From Acidobacteriota bacterium (lineage in GTDB: Bacteria; Acidobacteriota; Terriglobia; Terriglobales; Acidobacteriaceae): a DNA stretch of 64,000 nucleotides. The notes under the pieces are model-generated. The model was not told the DNA's origin. It saw nothing but the letters and a program-made list of their open reading frames with translations, and did not search any database. The position numbers were made by a program, and so were the translations under genes. The stretch covers positions 186,001 to 250,000 of the forward strand of contig JAFDVW010000016.1 of the NCBI GenBank assembly GCA_018268755.1, written 5' to 3'. Shown in pieces: positions 7,741-16,006 of this stretch. How positions within the stretch are numbered: the stretch's first letter is position 1; the number at the start of each line of letters is the position of its first letter.

Positions 7741-8907
7741 ATGGCTGCCATTACTGAAGCAAAACCCGCTACCCTGAACAACGACGAAATCCTGCGCTAC
7801 TCGCGCCACCTGATCATGCCCGAGGTGGGCATGGAGGGGCAGCAGAAGATCAAGGCCGCCAAGGTGCTGTGTATCGGCGCGGGGGGGCTGGGTTCGCCGC
7901 TGGCGTTCTATTTGGGCGCGGCCGGCGTGGGCACGCTGGGTCTGGTGGACTTCGATGTCGTCGACTACACCAACCTGCAGCGGCAGATCATCCACAGCAC
8001 CGCGGATGTGGGCCGCAAGAAGCTGGATTCGGCCGCCGACAAGCTGACGGCGATCAATCCTTTTCTCAATATCAAGAAGTACGACACCCGCCTGAGCAGC
8101 GAAAATGCCCTCGAGCTGTTCAAGGATTACGACATCATCGCCGACGGCACGGACAACTTCCCCACCCGCTATCTGGTCAATGATGCCTGCGTGCTCACCG
8201 GCAAGCCCAACGCCTATGCTTCGATTTTCCGCTTCGAAGGCCAGGCCAGCGTCTTCGCCACCGAAGAGGGCCCTTGCTACCGCTGCCTGTATCCCGAGCC
8301 GCCACCGCCGGGGCTGGTGCCTTCCTGCGCGGAGGGCGGCGTGCTGGGCATTCTGCCCGGCTTGCTGGGCGTAATCCAGGCCACCGAAGTCCTTAAGCTG
8401 ATCCTCGGCCAGGGCGACCCGCTGATCGGACGCCTGCTGCTGGTGGATGCGCTGGGCATGAAGTTCCGCGAACTCAAGCTGCGCAAGAACCCCGATTGCC
8501 CCGCCTGCGGCAAGAACCGCACCATCACCAAACTGATCGACTACAATGAATTCTGCGGAATTCGTGGTGAGGAGAAGGCGGTGGAAACAGGAGCGGGCGA
8601 CATTCAGGTGGAAGAACTCAAGCGGCGGCTGGATGCGGGCGAGAAGTTGTTCATCCTCGACGTGCGTGAGCCGCATGAATACCAGATCGCCAACCTGGGC
8701 GGATATCTGATCCCGCTGGGCGATCTGCCCAAGCGGACGGGAGAACTGGATCCCAATCGCGAGATCATCGCCCACTGCAAGATGGGCGGCCGCAGCGCCA
8801 AGGCGGTCGACATCCTGAAGCAGGCGGGGTTCAAAAACGTGCGCAACCTGACCGGCGGCATCACCGCCTGGTCGGAGAAAATCGACCCCAAAGTGCCCAA
8901 GTACTAA
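7741..8907 (+). CDS. moeZ: MoeZ-type adenylyltransferase/sulfurtransferase (E1-like plus rhodanese)
   Basis: The 388-aa protein fuses a ThiF/MoeB adenylation domain to a rhodanese domain. The nucleotide loop is CIGAGGLGSP (about residue 44). Zinc cysteines occur as CYRC (about 179) and CPAC (about 252). The C-terminal rhodanese has HCKMGGRS with the persulfide cysteine near residue 346. In actinobacteria MoeZ activates CysO and also the MoaD carrier of molybdenum cofactor synthesis. It follows cysO by 111 bases on the same strand, so cotranscription is likely. It may also serve the moeA-moaC-mogA genes elsewhere in this window. A strong hairpin terminator follows at 8934. Confidence 0.92.
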   Translation: MAAITEAKPATLNNDEILRYSRHLIMPEVGMEGQQKIKAAKVLCIGAGGLGSPLAFYLGAAGVGTLGLVDFDVVDYTNLQRQIIHSTADVGRKKLDSAADKLTAINPFLNIKKYDTRLSSENALELFKDYDIIADGTDNFPTRYLVNDACVLTGKPNAYASIFRFEGQASVFATEEGPCYRCLYPEPPPPGLVPSCAEGGVLGILPGLLGVIQATEVLKLILGQGDPLIGRLLLVDALGMKFRELKLRKNPDCPACGKNRTITKLIDYNEFCGIRGEEKAVETGAGDIQVEELKRRLDAGEKLFILDVREPHEYQIANLGGYLIPLGDLPKRTGELDPNREIIAHCKMGGRSAKAVDILKQAGFKNVRNLTGGITAWSEKIDPKVPKY

Positions 8908-8933
8908 ACTTTCGGCCTGCTTATTTTTTTCAC

Positions 8934-8956
8934 AAGGGAGCGCCCGGCGCTCCCTT
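8934..8956 (+). terminator. Rho-independent terminator after moeZ
   Basis: A perfect 10-base-pair stem (AAGGGAGCGC / GCGCTCCCTT) with a 3-base loop is followed by ATTTCTTT. It ends the cysO-moeZ transcription unit. Confidence 0.85.
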
Positions 8957-9050
8957 ATTTCTTTGGAATAGGCAACTCATCGCCAGAAACCTGGTTCTTT
9001 TGTTAGCGAGGGCAGTTTCCGCAGGCAATGGAACCGCCAAGGGGGATGTG

Positions 9051-9752
9051 ATGCGGTTGGTTCTTCGCTTTGCCATAGTGGTGGGGCTTACCGGGGTTAT
9101 TTCCGTCGCCGCCGGGGCCCAGTCTTTGGCGCAAAAGCCGCGCGTTTTTATTACGGACAGCCAGTCCTGGGAGATGGCGGGGGGCGTGGGTGGCACCAGC
9201 GGAGGCTTTGGCGGGGCCAGCAAAGGCGGGGCCCGGCCACAAACTGGGGAGATCATCAAGACCTTCGGCCAGCGTTGTCCGCAAATCACCGTCAACAATA
9301 TTCGGGAGAAGGCCGACTACATCATTCTGCTGGATCATGAAGGTGGGAAAGATGCGGTCTCGCGGGACAACAAAGTCGTCGTCTTCAACAAAGACGGGGA
9401 TTCGATTCTCAGCAACTCGACGCGCGTCCTGGGCAATGCCGTGAAGGACGCGTGCGCGGCCATTGTGAAGGATTGGCCGGCGCGGGCGCGCAAGATCGCG
9501 GCGGAGCAGGCCAACGATCCCCCGGCTGCAGCCAGCGCCACCCAAGGCAGAATCTCGGTGAGCTCCAACCCTCCCGGCGCTGACATCGAAGTCGACGGAA
9601 ACTTTGTGGGCAGCACACCGTCTTCCATCGATCTTGGCCTGGGCGACCATGTCATTACGGTGAAGAAATCGGGATATCAGACCTGGGAACGCAAGATGCG
9701 GGTGAACAGCGGAGAGATTCGTATCGCCGCGGAGTTGGCGAAGACGCCCTAG
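9051..9752 (+). CDS. Secreted PEGA-domain protein
   Basis: The 233-aa product starts with a signal peptide (MRLVLRFAIVVG then an Ala-rich stretch ending GAQS). The ATG at 9051 was chosen over upstream start codons because it places the hydrophobic segment at the N-terminus and has AAGGGGGA a few bases before it. A Gly/Ser-rich stretch follows, then an uncharacterised exported domain. The C-terminal 65 residues form a PEGA domain (ISVSSNPPGADIEVDGNFVG, then GDHVITVKKSGYQTW), found in surface proteins. It is probably periplasmic or outer-membrane associated. It is monocistronic, between two terminators. Confidence 0.8.
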   Translation: MRLVLRFAIVVGLTGVISVAAGAQSLAQKPRVFITDSQSWEMAGGVGGTSGGFGGASKGGARPQTGEIIKTFGQRCPQITVNNIREKADYIILLDHEGGKDAVSRDNKVVVFNKDGDSILSNSTRVLGNAVKDACAAIVKDWPARARKIAAEQANDPPAAASATQGRISVSSNPPGADIEVDGNFVGSTPSSIDLGLGDHVITVKKSGYQTWERKMRVNSGEIRIAAELAKTP

Positions 9753-9778
9753 CCAAGTCAAAATTCTGCAAAAGAAAA

Positions 9779-9796
9779 GGGGGCCAGATGGCCCCC
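9779..9796. terminator. Bidirectional terminator between convergent genes
   Basis: GGGGGCC / GGCCCCC pair around a 4-base AGAT loop. On the plus strand ATTTTCT follows and on the minus strand CTTTTCTTTT follows, so it can end both the PEGA gene and the convergent gene at 9818. Confidence 0.8.
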
Positions 9797-9817
9797 ATTT
9801 TCTGCTTGCTGGAACTC

Positions 9818-10192
9818 TTAGTTACTGCCGCCTTGATGGGCTTCTCCCATCGCCAAGGCGAAGCGTTTTCCCGAGAAGCGAATTTCCTGCAGGGTCCGGC
9901 TGCCGTCGGCATTGCGCGTCACCACTGCGGAATTGATGCCGGGCGCCTCTTTCAGGTCGACCACCTGGGCGGGCACTGTGGCCACAACTTTCTTTCCCTT
10001 CAGGATGCTCACCTGCACACTGGGGCCATTACCATCCCACTGCACGGAATAGTCCCCCGGGGCCAGCGAGGTGCCGCTGACGGTCAGGTTGTCCTGCACC
10101 TGCAAAGAACCTTTGTTAATTGCAAACGCACTGGTGGCCAAGAGCAACGCCATCGCCAGTACCGCACCGTGCCACATTCTCGAAGTCTTCAT
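9818..10192 (-). CDS. Small secreted protein of unknown function
   Basis: The 124-aa product begins MKTSRMWHGAVLAMALLLAT and has a likely signal-peptidase site after SAFA. The mature part is predicted to be a small beta-rich domain (LTVSGTSLAPGDYSVQWDG, VSILKGKKVVATVPAQVV, TLQEIRFSGKRFALAMG). The pattern resembles small exported acidobacterial proteins with an APGDY-V-W core, but no enzyme motif is present. The start at 10192 has AAGGAGCGGT directly before it; a longer reading frame upstream lacks a signal peptide. It converges on the PEGA gene and shares its terminator. Confidence 0.7.
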   Translation of the reverse strand: MKTSRMWHGAVLAMALLLATSAFAINKGSLQVQDNLTVSGTSLAPGDYSVQWDGNGPSVQVSILKGKKVVATVPAQVVDLKEAPGINSAVVTRNADGSRTLQEIRFSGKRFALAMGEAHQGGSN

Positions 10193-10669
10193 ACCGCTCC
10201 TTTTCTTCCCGAAACGTCGGGTACCGGTTCTGGGCGGCTGCTTTCTTGCGCCTCTTGCGGAAACGCTTGCGTTTCGGCAGAAAAGCCCTACAATGCTGCC
10301 TCGGGGTTTAGCGAAAAAGGACACACGTCCTCTATTCGCCGCCGGGGGCTGTTCTCACCTGGGCCGCCAAACCGAAAGTGAAATCAGTCCCTGTACCCCA
10401 TCTTCAAAAAACTTTTCTAGAAAACCACAGCGGCTGGTTGGCCCGCGGCTCTCTCATCCTCTACCCTTGATACGGAGCCTTCTTGAGGAAAGTTCCGCGA
10501 TCTTTGCGACACCCCCATTGGACGCACGTGGCTCAAGGTCGTTAGCAGGATGTAAAACCTTCGTTACAAATGAGAAAGACGCCCAGGCACAGCATGAAAA
10601 TGTTTTGTTTCAGGAACCATCAGGCACAATCTGCCATTGGGACTTTGCACGCAACGTTTTGCGGCGGGA
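10193..10669. other. Gene-free spacer
   Basis: This is the upstream region of the small secreted gene at 10192 and lies downstream of the oxidoreductase gene. No gene, repeat copy or clear promoter was recognised. Base composition is somewhat more AT-rich than the neighbourhood, with an A/T-rich patch near 10405-10430. Confidence 0.5.
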
Positions 10670-11632
10670 CTATTCCCGAATCCTGAGGACGACCTTGCCA
10701 TAGTTGCGCCGCTCCAGCAGCAGACGGTAGGCGTCCGCTGCGCGGGCCATCGGTAACACGTTACCAATCACGGGACGCAGGTTACCTTTGCCTAATTCCA
10801 CCGAGAGCCATTTCCAGCTTTCCGCCATGATCGCGGGCTTGCGCGAAAGATAGGTGAGCCACAAACCGTGCACGCTGGCGCCTTTGGCATACAGGATGCG
10901 CGGATCGAGCGAGGACTTCTCGCCGGTGGCGTTGCCATAGACAATGACGCGCCCGAAATCGCGCAAACAACGCACACTTTTTGCGGTGTGTTCTCCCCCC
11001 AACATTTCGAAAACGGCATCCACACCTTCGCCGCCAGTGATTTCCTGGATCGCCTCGACGTAATCCTTCTGCTTGTACGGAATACCGTGGTGCAGTCCGA
11101 GCTTTTTTACGGCCGCAAGTTTTTCTTCGGAGGAAGCAGTGCCGTACATTTCGATGCCCAGCAGTTTGCCGATCTGCACTGCCGCGGTGCCCACGCCTCC
11201 GGCAACGGCATGGATCAGCACCCGCGCCGGCGGCGCGCCCGGGGGCTGCACCAGGCCGGCCTTCCAATACGCCAGAAACGCGGTGAAGTAATTGACCGGA
11301 AATGCAGCGCCTTCTTCCGCGCTCCATTCCGCTGGGACCGGCCACAGTAAATCCGGCAAGGCGGAGGTCACTTCGGCGAAAGCCGACCACTGCGTGTAGC
11401 CCATGACACGTCGACCATCGCTCTCCTGCACACCACAAAACTCACGGCCCGCAATCAATGGCGGAGCCGGCGCTCCGCGATAGCCGCCTTGGGCAGTCAT
11501 GATATCGGCGAAGTTCACCCCGCCGGCTTCCACTCGCACCAGCACTTCTCCGGGAGCAGGTACGGGGGCAGGCGACTCCTGCAAGGCCAGGACCTCGGGG
11601 CCGCCAAAGTGCGGAATCACCACGGCTTTCAT
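10670..11632 (-). CDS. Zinc-free MDR-family quinone oxidoreductase / enoyl reductase-like
   Basis: The 320-aa protein is a medium-chain dehydrogenase/reductase of the quinone oxidoreductase branch, which uses NADPH to reduce quinones or enones. The GroES-like N-terminal half contains GEVLVRVEAGGVNFADIM. The Rossmann half contains AVAGGVGTAAVQIGKLLG. The zinc-binding cysteine cluster of alcohol dehydrogenases is absent, as is usual in this branch. Length is normal for the family. It is a single gene divergent from the PIN/TRAM gene. The actual substrate is not predictable from sequence. Confidence 0.88.
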   Translation of the reverse strand: MKAVVIPHFGGPEVLALQESPAPVPAPGEVLVRVEAGGVNFADIMTAQGGYRGAPAPPLIAGREFCGVQESDGRRVMGYTQWSAFAEVTSALPDLLWPVPAEWSAEEGAAFPVNYFTAFLAYWKAGLVQPPGAPPARVLIHAVAGGVGTAAVQIGKLLGIEMYGTASSEEKLAAVKKLGLHHGIPYKQKDYVEAIQEITGGEGVDAVFEMLGGEHTAKSVRCLRDFGRVIVYGNATGEKSSLDPRILYAKGASVHGLWLTYLSRKPAIMAESWKWLSVELGKGNLRPVIGNVLPMARAADAYRLLLERRNYGKVVLRIRE

Positions 11633-11919
11633 GTTTTCAGTGTACCCTCCGAGGCCGAAACGGTTGAAAAAGCACAGCCAAAAACACTTACCGCCGGGAT
11701 GCTGCGCGACCCCTGACTCCCGGTATATACTGGCCCGGCAATTTTAGGAAAGGTTCCGGAACCAGGCTTACGTTCCGGGGGAGCGATTGCTCATACCTTC
11801 ATCCGCTCCTTATAGTTAAGTCCCGCCACGCGGTATCTAGGCAAGCGGAGTGACGGGACGGAGATCAGGCCTCGGGCGAGGTGCCCAGGATGGTTTCCGG
11901 GAGGTCCCAGGTGGAAATA

Positions 11920-13002
11920 ATGGTAGTCCGTCTTATATTTGTCCTTATTGTCGCCATTACCTGCTTTCTTATTCAGCCTTTCGGCCTGCCCGCGGTACTC
12001 GACGCGGGAGTTGGCGGCCTCATCGGGCTGGCGATCGTGCTCTTCGAATGGAAATTGCGGCGGGTCAGCCTGAAGCGGCTGATCGGCGCGGCCATTGGCA
12101 GCGTGCTCGGCATCTTCGGAGCCTATTTGTTCGCGCTGGTCATCCGCAGCAGCATTCCCGAAGGCCACACGCAAAGCTTCCTGCAAATCCTGGTCATGCT
12201 GCTGATGGCCTACGTGGGCCTGATCGTGGGCGCCAACAAAGGCGATTTGCTGAACCTGGCGGCGCTGGGCGGCATTTTCGGCGGCGAGAAGCAATCGCGC
12301 AAAAGCTATAAGATCCTCGACACCAGCGTCATCATTGACGGCCGCATCGCCGACATCGCCGAAACCGGCTTTCTCGACGGCACCATTGTGATCCCGCAGT
12401 TTGTGCTGCGCGAGCTGCAACTGGTGGCCGATTCGGCGGATTCGCTGAAACGCAACCGCGGCCGCCGGGGTCTGGACATACTGCAGCGTCTGCAAAAAGT
12501 AGCCACCTTGCAGATCCAGATCGTGGAAGACGATTTCCCCGCGGTTCGCGAAGTGGATTTGAAGCTGATTGAGCTGGCCAAGCTCTATGAAGGCAAGATC
12601 ATCACCAATGACTTCAATCTCAACAAAGTCGCCCAGCTGCAGGGCGTGGAAGTCCTGAACATCAACGAGCTGGCCAATTCGCTGAAGCCGATTGTTCTGC
12701 CCGGCGAAATCATGAAAGTCTTCATCCTCAAGGAAGGCAAAGAATACAACCAGGGCGTGGCCTATCTGGATGATGGCACCATGGTGGTGGTGGACAACGC
12801 GCGCAAGATGATCGGCAAAACCGTCGATATCTCGGTGACGTCCGTGCTGCAGACCACGGCAGGGAAAATGATCTTTGGCAAGTGGGACGAACGCAGCGTG
12901 GGGCGGGTCGATCCTCGCAGCCATCTCAGCGCACCCCCGGCAACGGCCCCCGGGGATGCCAAGAAAGCCCAGCCCGTGGCCATCGATCAGCCGGCGGAAT
13001 AA
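11920..13002 (+). CDS. PIN/TRAM membrane-anchored ribonuclease-like protein, YacL type
   Basis: This 360-aa protein has about four N-terminal membrane helices (residues 1-110), a PIN nuclease domain starting KILDTSVIIDGRIAD, and a C-terminal TRAM-like RNA-binding domain (PGEIMKVFILKEGKEYNQG). The conserved PIN acidic residues are visible (LDTS; the later ELAKLYEGKIITND). Bacillus YacL has the same layout and also lies upstream of ispD and ispF. The ATG at 11920 was chosen because it begins the first hydrophobic helix and follows AGGTGGAAATA. Its stop codon directly abuts the stop of the convergent small gene at 13003. Confidence 0.88.
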   Translation: MVVRLIFVLIVAITCFLIQPFGLPAVLDAGVGGLIGLAIVLFEWKLRRVSLKRLIGAAIGSVLGIFGAYLFALVIRSSIPEGHTQSFLQILVMLLMAYVGLIVGANKGDLLNLAALGGIFGGEKQSRKSYKILDTSVIIDGRIADIAETGFLDGTIVIPQFVLRELQLVADSADSLKRNRGRRGLDILQRLQKVATLQIQIVEDDFPAVREVDLKLIELAKLYEGKIITNDFNLNKVAQLQGVEVLNINELANSLKPIVLPGEIMKVFILKEGKEYNQGVAYLDDGTMVVVDNARKMIGKTVDISVTSVLQTTAGKMIFGKWDERSVGRVDPRSHLSAPPATAPGDAKKAQPVAIDQPAE

Positions 13003-13191
13003 CTAGGGCAGAAGGGCGCTTGCCGGGGCGGTGTTACTGCTGGCTTGGGCGGAGTCCGCGCCCTCGACCAGCGCCAGCGCCACCGATGCGGTGGTGATCA
13101 TTAGGGCGAGGGCCAGGGCGGCCACAAAAACCCGGCTCAGGCAAAACCCCAGCAGCTCGTACCAGCGAAATTTCAGTCCTTGCGAATCCAT
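13003..13191 (-). CDS. Small single-pass membrane protein
   Basis: The 62-aa product has one hydrophobic segment (FVAALALALMITTASVALAL) flanked by a basic N-terminal part (LKFRWYEL) and an Ala/Ser-rich tail. A textbook ribosome site, AGGAGGAG, lies 7 bases before the ATG, which is the main support for a real gene. It has no recognisable family. It converges on the PIN/TRAM gene with abutting stop codons and is divergent from ispD. Confidence 0.6.
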   Translation of the reverse strand: MDSQGLKFRWYELLGFCLSRVFVAALALALMITTASVALALVEGADSAQASSNTAPASALLP

Positions 13192-13400
13192 ACCCTGACT
13201 CCTCCTGGATTAGGGCAAGCGAGATACCAAAGCCGGGCCCGCTTCCACATCCTCCATCTTGCTGATTTAAAATGACTTATTTTTAGAATGGCACTACAAC
13301 CGGGAGCCACTCCCGGCAATCTTGGCAAGAAATGCCAGGCGGCGAGCAAAATCCGCCAGTTTGAACTTCTGCTTCTCTGCCCCGTATACTCACAGCCGCG

Positions 13401-14147
13401 ATGAAAGTTTTTGTGATCATTCCCGCCGCCGGCCTGGGCACGCGCATGGCCCCGGCACCCAGCGCCAAGGACAAAGAAAAAGACAAGAAAGAAGCTCCCT
13501 CGAAGCAGTTCACCGAGCTAGGCGGGGTGCCGATCCTGCTCCATACCCTGCGCAAATTTGCCGCCGTGCCGGAAATCTCGGAAATCTGCATCGCATTACG
13601 GAAAAATGAGATCGAGGGATTTCGCGCGCGCCTGGATGTGGAAGGCAAGGATGTATTGCAAAAGAAAGTCCGGCTGGTGGAGGGTGGCGAGCACCGGCAA
13701 AATTCCGTGGCCAACGGGCTGGCCGCTCTTGAGGCCGCCGGCGATGACATTGTGCTGGTGCATGATGCGGTGCGTCCGTTTGTGACCACCGAGATCATTC
13801 AGGAAGTGATCCACGCGGCGCAGAAATATGGGGCGGCCATCGCCGGCATGCCGGCGGTCGATACCGTGAAACAAGTGGAGCGGACGGCGGAAGGCGCGTT
13901 GATCAAGGCGACCGTGCCGCGCGAGCGTGTGGTGCTGGCGCAGACCCCGCAAGGCTTCCACTATGAAATCCTGAAACAGGCTTTCGACCAGGCCAGCAGC
14001 GAAGAATTTCTGGGGACCGACGAAGCCTCGCTCATTGAACACGTCGGTGGCAAAGTTGCTGTCGTGATGGGCTCGCCACGAAATATCAAGATCACGACGC
14101 CCTCCGACATGGAGCTGGCCGAATTCTTCCTGAAACCAGCGCACTGA
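13401..14147 (+). CDS. ispD: 2-C-methyl-D-erythritol 4-phosphate cytidylyltransferase
   Basis: The enzyme transfers CMP from CTP to MEP, the third step of the non-mevalonate isoprenoid pathway. The nucleotide loop IIPAAGLGTRM (residues 6-16) and the later VLVHDAVRPF and TDEASLIEH segments are clear. At 248 aa it is slightly long because about 17 charged residues (rich in Lys, Asp and Glu, residues 17-33) sit inside the normally tight loop between GTRM and SKQF. It is followed 8 bases later by ispF, and the upstream PIN/TRAM gene completes the conserved order. Confidence 0.92.
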   Translation: MKVFVIIPAAGLGTRMAPAPSAKDKEKDKKEAPSKQFTELGGVPILLHTLRKFAAVPEISEICIALRKNEIEGFRARLDVEGKDVLQKKVRLVEGGEHRQNSVANGLAALEAAGDDIVLVHDAVRPFVTTEIIQEVIHAAQKYGAAIAGMPAVDTVKQVERTAEGALIKATVPRERVVLAQTPQGFHYEILKQAFDQASSEEFLGTDEASLIEHVGGKVAVVMGSPRNIKITTPSDMELAEFFLKPAH

Positions 14148-14155
14148 TCCCGATC

Positions 14156-14731
14156 ATGCCAACGACGAACGACCAACGACCAACGACTCTTCTCACTATC
14201 CGCATTGGCTATGGATGGGATTCGCACGAGTTCAAGCCGGGCATTCCGCTCTTGATCGGCGGCGTGCAGCTGCCTTATGACAAAGGCCTGGGCGGACATT
14301 CCGACGGAGATGTTCTGCTGCACGCCTTGACCGATGCCCTGCTTGGGTCCATCGCGGCCCCGGACATCGGTTCGCTGTTCCCGCCCTCCGACCCGCAATG
14401 GAAGGGCGCGGATTCCGCCGTTTTTTTAAAGGAAGCGCTGCGCCGGGTGCACGCCGCGGGCTATCAGATCGTGAATGTAGATTCCTCGCTGATTCTGGCC
14501 GCGCCCAAGATCGGACCTCACACTGCGACCATCCGCGCGCGCGTCGCCGAGCTGCTGGGCATTCCCCCGGATTGTGTCGGCATCAAGGCCAAAACGCCGG
14601 AAGGCATGGGCACCGACAACGCCGCAATTGCGCATTCGGTGATACTGCTGGAAAAGAAAGCCGGAAAGAAGAAAAACAACGCCAGGCCGGCCGGCAAATC
14701 GAAGAAGAAATCCGCGCGCAGAAAACGATAG
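14156..14731 (+). CDS. ispF: 2-C-methyl-D-erythritol 2,4-cyclodiphosphate synthase
   Basis: IspF cyclises CDP-ME 2-phosphate to MEcPP. The metal motif GYGWDSHEF, the GGHSDGDVLLHALTDALLG segment and the KTPEGMG loop are present. The protein is 191 aa, longer than the usual ~160. The first 14 residues are encoded by an AACGACCAACGAC-type repeat that supplies the ATG. The C-terminal 27 residues are a Lys/Arg-rich tail (KKAGKKKNN to SARRKR). It is probably cotranscribed with ispD. The tail may be disordered or bind nucleic acid. Confidence 0.92.
   Translation: MPTTNDQRPTTLLTIRIGYGWDSHEFKPGIPLLIGGVQLPYDKGLGGHSDGDVLLHALTDALLGSIAAPDIGSLFPPSDPQWKGADSAVFLKEALRRVHAAGYQIVNVDSSLILAAPKIGPHTATIRARVAELLGIPPDCVGIKAKTPEGMGTDNAAIAHSVILLEKKAGKKKNNARPAGKSKKKSARRKR
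14160..14184 (+). repeat. ACGAC-type short tandem repeat at the ispF start
   Basis: Three imperfect units of ACGACCA lie within the first codons of ispF. The same unit recurs at 26571-26622 and in both arms of 27367-27517. Confidence 0.6.
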
Positions 14732-14735
14732 GGAC

Positions 14736-15473
14736 CTACACCGACTCAAACTCTCCGGCCAGTTCTTTGTGCTTGGCGCGAGCGGCTTCGACCAGGGCGC
14801 GGAAGATCGCTCGCGAGGGCTCGTCCAGTTCCACGGATCGTTCCGGGTGCCACTGCACCGCCAGGACAAAATGGTCGGGAGCGGTGCCTTCCAGGGCTTC
14901 GACAATACCGTCCGCGGGGCAGCGAGCTACCACCCGCAGGCCATCCCCAATCACCGCGGCAGACTGATGATGGCTGGAGTTGACCGGCAGTGCTGCCGTT
15001 GCCACCATCTCCGCCAGCCGCGAGCCAGCCACAACTTCCACATCATGGGCCACCGGCACGGCCTTGCCCGCCGCATGGTTGACCGGAGAAACAATATGCT
15101 GCAAAAGCGTCCCCGAGCGGTACACATTGAGGATTTGCAGCCCATAGCAGATGCCTAAGACCGGCTTGCGCATGTTGTAAGCGTCCTGCAACAGCAGCTC
15201 ATCCACCCGGTCGCGGCCGGGGTCGGCGGGGGCGGTCTGGGGGGCGCGGGCGGCGTCGAATTTGGCGGGATCGACATCCGCCTTGCTGCCCGGCAAGAGC
15301 ACGCCGTCGCAGCGTTCGATGATCTTCATGGCCTGAGCGGGCAGCAGGTCAAGGGGCACCGGCACCGGCTCACCCCCAGCAGCTTCCACCGCGGCCTCAT
15401 ATTGCGGCAGGGCGCGGGCGGAGTACTCCAGATCACCGGAATGGGGCAGCGGAATGGCAATGCGGGGGCGCAT
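14736..15473 (-). CDS. Class I glutamine amidotransferase-like (gamma-Glu-GABA hydrolase / peptidase C26 type)
   Basis: The 245-aa protein has the class I glutaminase nucleophile motif VLGICYGLQ (Cys about residue 105) and the partner motif VQWHPERS near the C-terminus. The overall pattern matches the PuuD group, which hydrolyses gamma-glutamyl bonds. The N-terminal RIAIPLPHSG is typical of the free-standing form rather than a biosynthetic subunit. No polyamine genes adjoin it, so the substrate is uncertain. It is convergent with ispF with only 4 bases between their stops, so the two transcripts overlap. Confidence 0.85.
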   Translation of the reverse strand: MRPRIAIPLPHSGDLEYSARALPQYEAAVEAAGGEPVPVPLDLLPAQAMKIIERCDGVLLPGSKADVDPAKFDAARAPQTAPADPGRDRVDELLLQDAYNMRKPVLGICYGLQILNVYRSGTLLQHIVSPVNHAAGKAVPVAHDVEVVAGSRLAEMVATAALPVNSSHHQSAAVIGDGLRVVARCPADGIVEALEGTAPDHFVLAVQWHPERSVELDEPSRAIFRALVEAARAKHKELAGEFESV

Positions 15474-15599
15474 AGGGCAATTTTAACAGCGACGGAACGG
15501 CCAGTTGACGCATCTCAATTTGAGCGCATATCATTTTTGTTTCTGCAATCCGGGCTGGGACTTTAGGTGAGGAAGCGGCCTGCGGGCCGCGCGGTCATT

Positions 15600-15968
15600 A
15601 TGGAAAAGAAAAAACTGGAATCATTCAAAAAGAAATTGGAGTCGCGCCAGCAGGACCTGCGCCGCATGGTGACGCGGACGGAGCAGGATGGGCGGACGGT
15701 GGATGAGGATTCCGCCCAGGACATTGCCGACCGCGCCGCCAGCTCCTACAACAAGGAATTCCTTTTCTCCCAGAGCAACAACGACCGCCAGCTCTTGCAG
15801 ATGGTGGAAAACGCTCTGGCCCGCATTCGCGAAGGCAGCTTCGGGGAATGCATCGCCTGTGGCAAAGAGATCAACGCCAAACGACTGGAAGCCGTGCCCT
15901 GGACGCGCCACTGCATCGAGTGCCAGGAAAAGCTGGAACAGGGCCTGCTCGAGCCCGCGCCACAATAG
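15600..15968 (+). CDS. DksA/TraR-type C4 zinc-finger protein
   Basis: The 122-aa protein has a long N-terminal coiled coil (residues 1-75, rich in Lys, Glu and Arg) and a C4 zinc finger CIACG...CIEC (about 86-109). DksA-type proteins enter the RNA polymerase secondary channel and modulate ppGpp-dependent promoters. The spacing of the acidic residues at the coiled-coil tip is not the classical DxxDxA, so it may be a regulator of related but different effect. The ATG at 15600 was chosen; a GTG at 15567 in frame would add 11 residues. A GC hairpin lies between GAGGAAG and the ATG. Confidence 0.82.
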   Translation: MEKKKLESFKKKLESRQQDLRRMVTRTEQDGRTVDEDSAQDIADRAASSYNKEFLFSQSNNDRQLLQMVENALARIREGSFGECIACGKEINAKRLEAVPWTRHCIECQEKLEQGLLEPAPQ

Positions 15969-16006
15969 ATTTCCCCCTTCACCCTGGTTTCCTGATCGAT
16001 CCAACC

